Source: Hofstenia miamia (taxonomy: Eukaryota > Xenacoelomorpha > Acoela > Hofsteniidae). From it: DNA of 64,000 bases. Under the pieces are notes generated by a model. That model was not told the DNA's origin. It was given only the letters and a program-made list of their open reading frames with translations, and did no database searches. Shown in pieces: positions 11,220-25,756 of the stretch. The translations under genes were made by a program, and so were the position numbers. Numbering within the stretch: position 1 is the first letter of the stretch; every line of letters begins with the position of its first letter. The stretch is from the NCBI GenBank assembly GCA_900660155.1, contig CABFPE010000249.1, positions 328,943 through 392,942 on the forward strand, in the 5' to 3' direction.

Positions 11220-14200
11220 CTAAAATAATTGATAAAAAATTATGATTGCAAAGCCTTTAAGTGCAAGACTGCACTAACACTTAGATAAATAATCCATGTC
11301 ATATAACACATATGTTAAAAAATGCACGTTTTGGATCCAAGTTATCATTTTGTAAGTACTCCGCTACTTAAAAAGAATTGATTAAAAAATCAAATTAACG
11401 GAAACATTTCAAAAGAAGTCAAAACTGGTCGTAGATCGAAGGATGAAAACATTCTTAAAAGAAATAATTGTCGGCCTATTATGAATACAATAGAATAAAT
11501 CAGTGTATGCTAATGCGTAAGTAGAATTGTTTTACCGAAGGTGGTGGAACGCCTCCTTCATCTCCCATCATATTGAATGCAGGACCTGCTCGTGGACCTG
11601 CGCTGCGGCCGAATTTGTATCTGGGTCCTTGTGATGAACGTGGCCGATATGAATCATCCAATGACTCCAGAGGTGCTTGAAAATAATCTACTCCATAACG
11701 ACTAAAATATTTGGAAATAATTCCTAAATTAAGTTCGCACAACAATGATGATACATCGTATAGAAACAGATTTATTACACTAAAGTGAGGGGGTAAGTAT
11801 AAGAGTGAGGTTACTTACAAAAATCTTACAATGAATCTGGCATTTACAAAAATCTTAAATCATGAAAACCGAAATTACATGCACAAAACACCTGTCAAGG
11901 CATGCGTATATTCAAGAATGCCAGTTCACTTTAAAATGTGTAAGCATCATACAATGCCTTTTTTGTTCTTTGTTAGTATTTATATCAAAATGATAACCAC
12001 AACCCATGAATTTATTACAAAACTGAGAAAGTCCAGTTATATTTGACAAGAATCCCAAAGTAAATATCAATTTTAATAATTCCAGTGATAAAGAATTATT
12101 TGAATTGAAATAAATGCTAAATGTTATTCCAAATTAAACATTACAAAATGTTGCACAACTAGTCTAGTTGTCTAAGCGTCCCATTAATCCAATTAAATAT
12201 TTATTTGATTGCTGCAGATAAACGACAATTTTCCAATAGAAAGCTATAATTCGACACCCACTCACAAAGCCAAAGACACACATTTCAATACTGAATACAT
12301 CTTAGACAAGCACTGTCTTCAAAATTTTCCGTTCGAAACTAATCTGATACCGTCTGGGTCAAAACTAAGTCAAACATGCTAAATAATTTTATAAAAAATT
12401 AATTTTATTATATCAACATTTTAGGGGAAGTTTGTTTGCATTTAGGCATTTAATTGGAAAATTGTTGTAATGACCATGAAAATAATTAATACAATGGATT
12501 TATATTAACACTACATACTTGTACATTTTTAACTAAATAATATTGTAAAACATATTTGCTCATATATGTAAAATTGTGAGCCTAAACAAGGTTTGTAAAG
12601 TTCTACAGGAATGCTTACTGCTTTACATATCAGCATTACGTGATTGGTTTGGGTGCCGCAATAAAGAAATAAACTAGATTCATTTTATATTTATCTAGTT
12701 CGCATAGAATACTATACAAATATTTATACAATTCGGTATTGAAGCAAATTTATTCATACTCGTTGCATTAATGATGATCTCAGAAAACACATCATCTCTA
12801 TTTTTTACATAATTCGTTGCTGTTGCTATGAAAAAGCCTTCTATAAAAAATAATAACTTTATACATTAGAAGTTTGGCTTACATTTGGTCAAGAGCACGA
12901 CCTGGGAATGGCATATAGGTTTAAGCGATGCTTCAGGTTTCATTGGCTTTATTTTATAATGAGCATTTACAGTGAAAAAAGCAGTCCTTTGCACACATAT
13001 ATTATCAAAAGATGGCCATGGGATGGTATTATAGGAGTGGTCAAATTAATTGCAACAATACAAAAAAACAATAAAATATATAGAAATCTACAAGCTCATG
13101 ATGTTATAAATATCAATATTTTAAATGTTCTCCTTTGCATCTATTTGTGCTGAGACATGTTTTGGGATTGATACAGTTATATGTGTTCATGTCATGTAAC
13201 TACTTACTCCTTTCACAGTTAGAGCAAAAATTTGCTGAAAAATTCTCTTCAAGTTGGACATCATTAAGAAGTTAAGAAATGACACTGATGTGTATAATAT
13301 TGTAACATTTATCTTGTTTCAGCATTCCCTCACAACTCTATGCAGTCTTCGGGGTTCATTGTGAATATAACTCCAAAACATAGCTTTCGGTTTTCCACTT
13401 CGAGATTGAATTTTGTCAGAAAGATCTTGTTGCCTGTAACACTGCCAAACAAACAGATAGAATGGCGCACTCACAGTTATCTGTAGTAATATAGCCTGAC
13501 AACTCTCCTGTTGTCAAAACAATTGAAGGCACATGGGCAACCATAAAGAAAAGGCTTTCCGGTAGAGATCTTACCAATAAATCAAACTTGTTTGTATTGT
13601 TCTAGACATTTGGAAAGGTGAGGAAGGCACCAAGGATATTTACCAAAGCCTTAATAAGTCAATCCGAAAACATGTCTCAGTACTAAGATGCCAAAGGAAA
13701 ATATTTATTATATTGATATTAATTTGTAGACTTACTATAGGTATATATACATCTACATAGATTTTATTGTATTTTTTGTCTTGTTTCAATGAATTTGGCC
13801 ACTACTATATAACTTGAAGTTTTAAGAACCGGAAATAATTAAAATAAATAATTGCAACAAAAACAAATTCTTTCACTGGTAAGATAAACTTTTACTAAAA
13901 ATATGAAGAGGAATTATAAATCTAGTTTAATAACTATAAAACGAAAATAAATTAACAAATAACATAGCTTTTCCATGTTTGACACTTACAACGAATGGTT
14001 AACTTAATCGTGATTACTATTAATTTACGAAACAAAAACATGTTTTTACACGTTTTGAAAAAGCAGATAGGCAGTTCACGCGGCCAAGCATGACAAAATT
14101 AAGTTCATATCCAGCAAGGAGAGCATCAACGAAAGCTAAGAAACAACATTCGTGTATCTCCAATATAAAATGTGTATTTGTTCTGATCAGTAGTAGATAG

Positions 14201-17200
14201 CAATGGTGCTTAATATATTAAGCACTCCTTGTAGATAGTAAAACAGTAAAATAAATATTAACTCAATTTTACTCGTTATGTATTCTGAACTCACTGGCTT
14301 GGAATAACATCTCATACAATTATTATAGGCTAGCAAGTTTAACCATTGCAATTCAGTTGTCTAAAACAATTGAAAGTAGAATTTAAATCAATTCTCTTTA
14401 AAAGAATGTGAAAACAATTATTTTTACAAAAGATAATTCCACATGTAATAATAAAGCATAAAATTATAATTTAAAATTTGTGGGCTAATTTTGCTTAAAT
14501 AGTGACTAAAAATTCGAAGTTATTTAACAACTTTGAGTTAGTCAGTGACTGCGTATTAGAAGAAATTGTCTACAGTAGAATCAATTGCATTATCAAATTA
14601 CTGGTAACAAGATACGTACTCTGTTATACATTAAAACATTCAAAGAATCATAATGGAAAATTAAAAGGATATGAGAAGTAAATGTCATACTGAACTAGGT
14701 ACATTATTTTTAGTACAAACAGTATAATAAACAAAGAAGTGGTACAACTTAAAATAACGAACACCAACGTTTAGTCATTTATGCTAGAGGTAAAATGACC
14801 CCGAAATACCCACACTGTTTTCATATGTGTAATATTCTTAGGATGTTGCAAGTGCAACTTGAAAAGAAAACTCCAACCATGCATTTGGTCCATGTGCTCA
14901 AAGAATAGACAGTTGCAGCATTTCAAGTCGTGCACTTGACGGCAGCAATAAAATTGATCAGGAGAAGCTAAAATTATGAAAGAAAACATGCATCAGGCTG
15001 AATTGCGCACATGTAAATGATTGCATATATAACTTACTCATCGTCAGTTCTTTCATAATACTTCTGGCGTCTACAACAAGAAATAAAACTAATGTTGGAA
15101 TACGCTTAATGAAAGAAAACCACTTGACACGATAAAGACATGCCTTAGAAATCCAGTAGACTGAATAATTTGATTTAAAACAGTTTTCAAACAAAGATAA
15201 TTGCATTGAAATATAAATCATTCTGTATCACATTTGAAGCATGAAATTACATAAATATTTTCATAAAATTTCCACGATCAAGCACTTGATTGTAAGAATA
15301 ATTAAGGAATATCTTGAAGTACATAATGAACGAAAGATGCCTTAATTCAAATATTGATAAATATAGGAAGTATGACATTAGTGTACAAATGGTATACAGT
15401 GGTATCATAAAATATTGTTTGTTAAAATTTGACAATAAGTGCATACACAATTTGTTTTAAGCTGACTAAAAATAAACACTATCTATTTAAGGGGGGTAAT
15501 TATTATGAATTTTGCTGATGTAATTCTAGACGTAAAGATATTAAAAATATTTGTTCAAAGATTTTTGAAATAAATCACTTTTTTATGTCAATGAAGATTC
15601 TTGGAATAATCTTACGAACATTTAACTGGGAAATAATTGAGTACATGAAAGCAATATTTTGATATATAAACAAATTCTGTAATTAATTATATTTTGCACC
15701 AAGGGGAATACAATCTCAGGCAAAATATTATAACCATTTTTGCAGTAAAGCCGATATGTGTTGATTTTGAAATTGATGACATTGGGACAATAGAACAAAA
15801 ACTTTGAATACTATTGGAAACAACCCACCATGTGAATCGGGTACAAATACAACGCAATAATGATAGCAGAAGTGAGTAAGATTTCAAATCAAAACTTGTC
15901 ATGCAAGTAATGTTGGATGTTAACTGTGAAATTAAACATTTTAGTAATAAATGCATGGTATTGTAAACAAATGGCAAAACACCTCATTGTAGAATTGCGG
16001 TTTTTTCCGAGGTGCTGTAAGGTTTCATTCATTGTGAATAAAACCTTCAAGGAAAGAGTTGACTCAATTAAGAACAGCATCTGCTTTATTGGTATTTATA
16101 TACGGCTAGCAGAAAAAAAGTGTTTTATGCTTTTGCCCAAGACCAATGCGACTTGACACGCGTCAAACATGATTACGTGATGACGAAAATGCTAACCTTA
16201 CAAAACAGAGCGATAAGCGACGAGTCCAGCCGAGTTAAATTCTAATCGCTGAGAATTAATAAGAGACTGAACTTATTACCTTACATAATACTTGCTATTC
16301 AAAACACCACCGAATATGCTTTGGGGGTAATTTAGAAGTTAAGTAAGCAAATAGTAGTCGAAATTGATGAATATGTGTATTAGTGGAGAGCAAATTAGTT
16401 TTAATGATACATTACTAATATGACAAAAAACACCATACTTTGCAGAATAACATTTCCCTCATTTGGCGGATAGAAGAATAGAATTCAATGCAACTAACAA
16501 CACTACAACAATTCAAATTGGTTCAAAATAAATTTTGTGAATTCCAGCGAATGGCATTCTAAGTAACTCAAGGCTCATCATATGAATTTCTATATCAAAT
16601 TTGGGAAAGACTATCTGAATTGGATTGTAGTCAGGTTTATCTCAAGATGCCGCGGGGTAGGCATGGGTATCACAAATATTGACACAAACTAAGCGCATAA
16701 CCCAAATGACTAAATGTGTTTATGACACTATTGGAATATTTATAACACTATGCAATCATAAATTCAAATTTATCACTAACTTTAAACAAATATACATTCA
16801 TTTCTTAAAAATATGGATCAGTGACCCAATATTAAAAAAAAGTGAATTGACCGATGGGCGGCGCAGGTAGTTACGAGGTAAGCTAGTTTTAAATCATGAG
16901 CAACTGATTACTAACCAATTTGTAGAATCAATGCTTTATATTAAAAAATTAGCATTCGATGCTAAATAATTAAATTATTAATTAAATGTATGACATGTTC
17001 TCAGCAAATATTCAACATAAATACTTTGAAAATTTTCCAAGTAAACTAATTAAAATCAAAGTTTGCGTGCAGATTTCGGTAACACTAAAATGACTTGTTT
17101 TGACAAGTGTAAAAATTTAGCAATTACAGGAAGAGTAGTGACATGCTTTCATATATGTCAATTGCACTAAAATTTTGAAATCACGTCTTCTTTTGCGTCA

Positions 17201-19675
17201 GACGAATTCAATAAAACAGAAAATTCACAAAAAGATTTCTGTTAGCGCTGGAAAATGTTCGACAAACGAATGTATTAAATTTCAAACTTACAATTGCATT
17301 TATGGATTATATGCTTAGCATATCTAAATATGCTTAAAACTCATTAACTATATGCAAAATCCTAAATGTTTAATAAAATGTATTAAAGGCAAACAAGCAC
17401 TATTTTCGCATCTCATTACAGATGAATGCAATTTACGAGGGAGAAGAGAAACTCTTCGAGAGAGTAGGTTTGTTATTCTTGGTAACTGATTATAAATAAT
17501 TAGAAGGGAAGTTAGTTTTGGTTACAGGAAATGCCATCAGCATAAAGTAAACTTCAAATGTCAGAAAACAATTTGAATATGTAGTTGAAACATAGGCTAA
17601 CTAACAATTTCAAAATACATGCAGTTTGACAAAATCTATATAGAAAAACACCATTAAGTTTATGGGAAAACCGGAAGACTGTTTAAGAAAAAATCATTAC
17701 ATTTTTATACTTAAAATTATTAGTGAGCATCAAATATAATTTGTGCAAAAATGTCATACTAGGTTGAAATAGGGTTGTGCGGGTAGGAGGTTTCATACCC
17801 TTACCCATTACTGGATAATTGATACCCGTATCTGTGAAGTCCTTACTCATACTTACACGTACCCATGCGAATTGTATCCATACCCGCCCGTAAATAAACC
17901 CCGAGCAATAGATGAAAGAGATGGGAATGGATTATTATTCATCTTCATTAGCAATAGAAGATCTGTATTTTCGAGCAGTCTTCATGCGATTGTAGTAGGT
18001 AATTTCGTGTTCGAAATTACTCTGGGGCACCACAAATTCGCACGATTTGTCGTCAGACTCGTCCAGCAGAATACGTTTTGGCTCAGGCGTTGCAGCGACA
18101 TGAGCGACTGTTTCAAATGAAACAATGTGATTTCGAATGTGTTTCCATACAGTTCGAATTTCGGCAGCTTTCAGCAACTCGTGAACGTTGAAGCGTGGAT
18201 CCACAACTGTTGCTATGTAATGGGGGGAGGTAATCTTTGCGAGACATTTCGATGTGTGACTTTCGATGAACTTCACTCCGAAATCCTTACAGAATGAAAT
18301 TTTCAATTCAAAACTTTCACCAAAGATTGCAGTGTTGAACGATGACATGGAGTCAGGTAAATCTCGTTGTGCCCAGCGATAATTTTAATGACCTTGTCCC
18401 AATTTTGTTCGATTGATTTCAGCATGTAGTAGGTAGAATTAAGCAGATCTCTGTTTTGAACTAATGCAGTTTGTAGAATTCTTCTTGTAAATCTGCTACG
18501 GTCCAATACCAAGTCCTTTACTTTAATTTTATTGTCATTGTTCTTCTTTCATATTTCGACGGGATCCTGTGTTACATGTACAAAGAAGCACAAACAAACT
18601 AATAAATAAACAGATTCGTCCAATAAGGCGAACTAAGTTAATTTAATTTACCCAAATTTTACCCTTTGACATAATTGCCTGTACCCGTCCGTACACGTGA
18701 AACTTTTACCGCACTCGCCGTGCCTACAGGTACCCGTGGGTACTACCCATACCCGCAAGGTCCTAGGCTGAAATTAGTTTGCTAATCTAGAACAAACAAA
18801 CAAACATATATGTATACATTCAAAAACCATAGAAACTTTCATTTCGAAAGTATAGAAATTAATATTGAAATTAATCGGTGTGCACATATGGTTGTTTTTT
18901 AACTATAGGGTTAGGGTTAGGTTTTAACGTTCATATTGTGATTATACAAACAAGAATCAATTGGTTACTAAGTGAAATATGAAAGAAAAAAGCATCTCAC
19001 CGGTTATCCAGATGTCCAGAGACGCAACCAGAGAGAATCGCGGCGAGGAATAAAGACAGACAGATGATAACTGCCGAAAGTAAGATCAGAGACATGGATC
19101 CACTAGATAAAAATATTGAATTAATCATCTATTTAAAATTTATATTGCATACAGTTTAAAAGAATGTTTTCCTATGTGAAAAGAAAACGATTTTTTAAAA
19201 AATCTTACACTTTGAACTTGCTAATCTAAAACATGAAAATATTATGGATATAGAATTTGCAGATAAGACTTTTAATTTTTAATTCATAGTAACTAAATGC
19301 ATTATTAAAAACAAAGAAAGCCTATAGATTTACTATTTTTCAAAAAGCGTCTTAAATGAAATATTTAGTTCAAAAATATGGTCGTCTGGGAGAAATACTA
19401 AATAGCAATTATGTAGCTAGACCTTCAATATACTCTAAAAATGAAAATGTAAGTGAATATAAAGGTATTTCCTAAAACTTTGCATATGCTTGACACATTA
19501 GTGTAGCTGACCTATCAATAAAAGAAAAAACAGGTGTCGTATCCAGGTAAATAGCAAACATGAATGATTATATATATAAAACCCAAATCCCTCTATGTAG
19601 TTTGGAAAATTTTACTCAGATCCCTCTATGTAGCGCATTTTCAAAAAACCCATACTACGTAGAGGAAGTTATTAG

Positions 19676-19727
<52 letters not shown>

Positions 19728-22700
19728 GGCCTTGCAATAATGTATTGCAATATTATTGCAATACAAAAAATGCAAAATAAATATATTGCACTATAAGTTG
19801 GCTAGCAATATAATATTGCAATATATTGCNNNNNNNNNNNNNNNNNNNNNNNNNNNNNNNNNNNNNNNNNNNNNNNNNNNNNNNNNNNNNNNNNNNNNNN
19901 NNNNNNNNNNNNNNNNNNNNNNNNNNNNNNNNNNNNNNNNNNNNNNNNNNNNNNNNNNNNNNNNNNNNNNNNTATGATAGCTTCGTGTCATTGTAAATTT
20001 ATCTGAATACATAAATATGAGTCCAGCCAAATGTTTGGAATACATATTTGAAAGTTTAGAAATTTTTTCAATATAATTACAAAGTGTCATAATATATATT
20101 TTTTGCTCGGAGTGCAATATAAAATCAATAATCAACTCTTTTATTATACAGAGTACATATTTCGCAGCTAATAATTTATCAACAAAGCAACAAAATTAAA
20201 TTGAACTAAAAAGGCCCAATATGAAACTTGGTACCGGTACAATTCAAAAATCTATTCAAGCCGGTTATCAGCACGTAGAATTTCCTTTAGGGTATTCATA
20301 TCCCAGAAATTTCTATTGCAATGTAGAAATATTTGGAATTCTAAATTCATTGGTAACAGACTCTAACGAACATCTGAAAAAGCCAAACCCGCTATGCTAA
20401 ACAGCCTTTCTACAACATCAGATGTAGGCAAAATAAATTTTGTATTGATGTATGGATTGGCTATCCTACATTCCTGAGAGAAACCAGGAAATTTTTTTCA
20501 AAAAACACCTCCAATAATATTGCAATATATTGCAATACTATTGCAATGAAATTCGGCTGCAATAAATATATTGCAATATATTTATTGCAATATATTGTAT
20601 TAGCAATATATTATTGAAAGACCCTGATATATATATATATATATATACAATTTTAAGGATACACAGAAATTTCCAAAGGATATCAGTTAATAAGAAACAT
20701 TGGCTTACACAATTCCGTAACAGATGACCTGTTGACCATAAACATAGTTCTCATGAAACTGATTGCATTCAAAGTCCGTCTGTAACCCTGTCAATGCAGT
20801 TTCTAAGCGATTGTATTCTTTTTGCAATTTCTTCAGGGCACTCTAAAGGAATGTATGCAATTATATTAAATAGTTATTTGACGTTTAGTAAAATGATTAG
20901 AAAAATTGCGGGAATATATTTCTTTGAATACAGCGAAGCACAAAAAACATTCACATTGCGTTTGTGTTTATAAGATATTTAAGGATAATTCGCTTTTTAT
21001 TATTAAACTACAAATATAATTATATAAGGAACTTTCTGTTGAATTCTGACAAATGATTGACTTTCTTTCCACATGATTTATAAAAAGCTTTCACCGATCG
21101 AGATAATTAGTTACAAGACATACAAGAAAGTTAACTAGTAATTTACTAGTTACATATTTGTTAGTAACCACAAACAGGGATGTATATAAGTATATTTAAA
21201 TATATTTTTTTCAAAACTTGACAAATTATTTAAATAAATGAAATTTAGTTCATTTTTTCCCAAATAGTAATGATATTAAAATATGTCTTATTATAATATA
21301 AAAACAGACCAGCTTCCAAATTAACATTATTTTATTATATATATGTTTGAAATTGTGATACCAAACAAAAATATATAAATACGACAAATGTATAGTGACA
21401 GAAAATTAAATATATATAATATTTTTATTTTTTCAATATAAATAATTTAAATTTATCTATTGCCAATATTTTTAAATTAAATATCTTTATATACACCCCT
21501 GATCACAAAATCAGGCGCGGTTATACAACATTTTGAACGGAAACGGTTCAAATTCTTTCCAAAAAATTAATTATAAAACTTACTTATTCGAAAGTTATGC
21601 AAAATCTAATCATGTTTACAAAAAAATGCATGGGTTTTTGAGGTTCTCCACAAAAAACGTAATGTTTATATTTATGAAGAGGAGCAGAAAATTATTGAAA
21701 AAAATTTTTCATCTTAATGAAATGGTATTTTCTCACACTTCACATAAACGATCCGAGATTTTATATACTGTAATGTTTAGATCGTTTTTGAAAAGAGGAG
21801 TCTAAAACCACGTCTCCATAAAACCAGAATGAATTTATCCGAATAAATGAGGTTACTCGTTATTGTCTATATTACATGTTAAACATTCACCGCAACACAT
21901 AAATTGATGTAGATTAAATTTAAATATATAAACATATCTCTAAGGGATTAATACTGTGTTATAAGGTTCCATACAACATGCTAATTACCAAGTAGATTAC
22001 CAGTAAATTACGAGCGAATTATTAGTAATAGGAATAACGTCATTCAAACTGCTAGTATAACTCGAAAACTTATATTGATTGAAATCGAAAAAATTACTAT
22101 ATTATCTGTATATTAAGACGCATTCCATGAATTACATTTACGTTGATACATTGAAAAAATTCTACAAAATGTTCATGTACAGTGAGACATTTGTATGATT
22201 ATAAGAAAGCAGAGAAAACTACTTTATCAAACTAGAAACTTAATCAAATTGAATGATGTGTGGAAAAAACCAGCATCCACAATAGAGTATAGCATAAACT
22301 AAATTGTTCAAGCACACTGCAATATGTATAATAGCATAAGTTCTTATTAATAAGTAAAGGGTTTGCAATAGAACTTTTCAAAATTACTATTTAAAGTACT
22401 GCTATCACATACATTTGTGATTATTAAAAGGAATTGCGAGGGAAAGGGGTTATGAGCAGGTGTAAATTCGTTTTTTTATGAAAAAATAACATTTTAAAGG
22501 TGCTTCATAGCAAAACGCATTTATTTATTTTTTCTAGCATTTCATTGAACCTTGGGTTTAATCTGCAAACAAAGAAAAACGTGTGATGTTTCAAGATCTT
22601 ACTTGAACAATTGAATCACAAAGCACAAATGTAAACAATAACTTTGCACGATATAAACTATCTACGAGCGGCTTTAAAAAATCCACCAAATGGGGCTCTT

Positions 22701-25364
22701 ATTTCTATGTATCTTCATCTGAATAAAACTATATGGCATATGTTGAAAATCTTACAATTAATAACAAATAAAACAGTAAAAAATTATACATATTTATACA
22801 GGGTGCCCAGCAAAAAGTCAAGAAATTTGCTAACTCTTTCAAAATCGCTTTATTAAATTAATAAACATAACTAACTGATTAACATTAAACTTTTTAATGT
22901 TTTATTGAATATTACAATGAAAGAGTTCAGAGGAAATTTTCGAAATGTGAGCCATCACTGTCATAACAAGATTGGAGTCTTAGAAAGGCCCCATGTCGAA
23001 TTTTCTGTTTTAAAAAGTACAATTACTTCGCGCTGAAAATCGGTCACTTGCTCAGAAGTCATAATTAATGCTTATGAAATTATTTCTAAATGAAGCATTG
23101 AATAAAACAAAAATGATTTAATCAAGTTAGAATGTTAATCAGTTAGTTATGTTTATTAATTTAATAAAGCGATTTTGAAAGAGTTTGCAAATTTCTTGAC
23201 TTTTTGCTGGGCACCCTGTACAATGCGTTCTCGTTTACTTTAACGGTTTTTATAAGCATTGTTTAAAACATATTGGCTTAAGCATAGCTAACCTGGTTGT
23301 GAAACAGGAAAATATTAGAGTTGACAACCAATAATGATGGATTTGTTTAGACTAAAGTGCATTCAATTTATTTGCCTTATCAAAAATAAATGAGCAGCTG
23401 GAGCAACAAAACATATTTTCTATCTCGAAAACTTACCCTCATCCAGTTGTAAATTTCAAATCCTCACATCGTCTCTAAAAAGCGAAAACTTCGAAACCAC
23501 TTTTGGTGTCAATTCTTTCAGTGGACAAGTAATGAATAAGATATAAAAATGAATAAAATGAAACCGCAAGAGCATGTGTTGGTGAAAATGTTAAATTAAA
23601 AAATGAAAGCAACCTTAAAGACTACAAAAGTAGCTATTATAAAAACCGTAAAACTGCCTAATTAAAAACTTATGATAGGCTTGATACAGCGATTATCATC
23701 AGAAATTTTGATTTGGTTCTAAGCTGAAACTCACCGTCAGGCCTGGAGAATCGTCATTGGTAAATGAATTGCTATAGGTTTTATAGGACTTTTCGAAATC
23801 TCTCTCCGCTTCGGCCAATCTCTAAATAATGCATTTTTAAATCATTTCCAAAACGACGACATTTAACTAACTAAGTATTTAATAAATAAATAACATGGAC
23901 AGAATTTAAAAATTTGTAAACATTTCTAAAACAATGTCAAAACTGTTAATCGCTTTTAGAAAACACTTAACACTGACGTTAAAACATTGATCACTGAATA
24001 CTAATCATATTCACCTTCACGTTACATTAAGTTTTATTCAAGCCTGTTAAGAAATTTAGTAATATTTTGTTATTGACATATCTATGACTCAGTTCACTCT
24101 CATGTAATGGTGACTATTAGTCCTGTGCCTGAAGTCCATGAAAATATTCACTTTTTTCAGATAAGACAGTCTAAAGACGAATAACCGCAACTATTTTGCT
24201 TTCCGTAAATAGACCATCCAATCCTTGTTCAGGGCGCGGTGATGTTTACAAATTCTAGATATCTTCATTAGTTCGAGGAAGTCATGACTGAATTAAAAAA
24301 ATTCCTAGTTGAAATTGGGTATATTAAAAATATGAGAAAAATATAGAATTAACAAAAAGGGGTGCCACACGATTAGTCTTTTGACTATAGTCAAATGGGA
24401 ATTTAGATTTTGCATGTTAAATAACTTTGCACTTTCATCTTAAATGTCACTAATAAATAAACAATATAATTAAGATCGTGACCATTAAGATAGGCGCAAA
24501 CAAACAACTTGTCGAAATTGCTTTAGCATGTTTTTAAACCCAATTCCTTTGGAGAGAGAGCTGTTTCAAAGGGTAGTTGATTACGTAGCTATTTTGAATT
24601 TTCTATAAAGATTGCAATCTGCTAATTGGTTTATGAGTGATCAATAAATTATTCAATACTCATTCGTGAGCGCAGAGTATGTGGCCTATTTAATACATCA
24701 TCCGAAATGTTCTCCCGTCACCTACAGTTGTAATGTAATTTTTGTACAGGTATATGCGTATGCAATGCAATTTACGCAGAAACCTCTTTTGACTATTAGT
24801 CAAATTTTTTCATTAATAGACAAAAGAATGCAAAAACGCAATTTTGACTATAGTCAAAAGACTAACCGTGTGGCACCCCTTAAAAAATTAACACTGCACT
24901 GTTAATATTGAGTGCCAATCTGTGCATTCAAAATTATCGAAAAAACATCAAACGTCTAGATGCAGGAATAAGAAAGTGTTTACTATCGCTGTATGTGCAA
25001 TATTCGTCACAATTACGATGTCACACTCTTTGAGTAGAAATTTCAAGGAGGGCAAATTCAAATCTTTTAAAAAGCGAAATGTACTTATTCCATTTCAGAA
25101 GCTTTCAAACAAAATAGCTGTAGTTCTATTAATTAGTTAGCAACTGAAGAGATTTGTAAAGTGTGAAAGAAACACGCTACTGTTGTAAAAACAATCAATG
25201 AATTTTTAAATATATTACAAATTTAAATTGTTTAATTAAACTGTAAAAACTGATGTTATAAATGTTAAAGCTGATATAATTATATCTCCAGGTAAATGTA
25301 ATTTAAAATCTTCTGCATGATGGCGTTTCTAAACATAAATCCTTAAAATTATGCAGGGTAATGC

Positions 25365-25411
<47 letters not shown>

Positions 25412-25710
25412 TCAAACATTTTGTTTGCCATGTATTATATTATCAACCACCTAAATTCATTAGGGTTCATCCTTCTATACATTATTGTACAAATCTAATA
25501 ATTTAATAATATATTTAGAGCTTTCTGGTCCCCCTCTTTCTAAGAGTATTACCNTATATATATATATTGAAGTTCAAGTGAATACTGCAGGAGCAATGGC
25601 CAAAAATAGGTATTTTTGGAAAAAAAGTGTGATTACCGCTAAATGCATTAGAAATCTGGGACGGTTTCCCGCGTAATGTAAAGTTTTTGCATTTTCCATA
25701 GCAAAAAGCA

Positions 25711-25756
<46 letters not shown>

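Larger units (their letters stand above)
15071..19000 (-). other. tweety intron 10
   Basis: 3.9-kb AT-rich intron. Apart from the hAT copy at 17770-18765 I see no gene; ORFs at 15687-16156 overlap on both strands and have no motifs. Confidence 0.5.
19725..20626 (-). mobile_element. hAT element with attgcaat-rich ends, in tweety intron 9
   Basis: Ends CAGGGCCTTGCAATAAT and (reverse complement) CAGGGTCTTTCAATAAT lie exactly inside (TA)n, giving an 8-bp atatatat duplication on both sides. Subterminal regions are dense arrays of ttgcaata/tattgcaat words, which look like transposase-binding repeats. The interior holds a minus-strand hAT C-terminal transposase piece. 143 bases (19830-19972) are unsequenced. 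Confidence 0.8.
20843..23734 (-). other. tweety intron 8
   Basis: 2.9-kb intron with two MITEs (21175-21501, 22799-23218). The open stretch at 21533-21805 (plus) has no recognisable motif. Confidence 0.5.

Noticed and set aside
11455-11476. Alternative terminal tweety exon (acceptor tattcataatag, residues ADNYFF)
   Set aside because: The acceptor at 11220 has a longer T-rich tract and completes the conserved PPPSY motif.
14771-14989. Minus-strand 72-codon ORF between tweety exons 11 and 12, with an acceptor-like ttttag
   Set aside because: All frames compatible with exon 11 hit a stop quickly, and the Asp codon formed by joining exon 11 directly to 11701 fits the family tail better.
18908-18921. 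TTAGGG repeats as a possible telomere remnant
   Set aside because: Only two units; too short to support more than chance.
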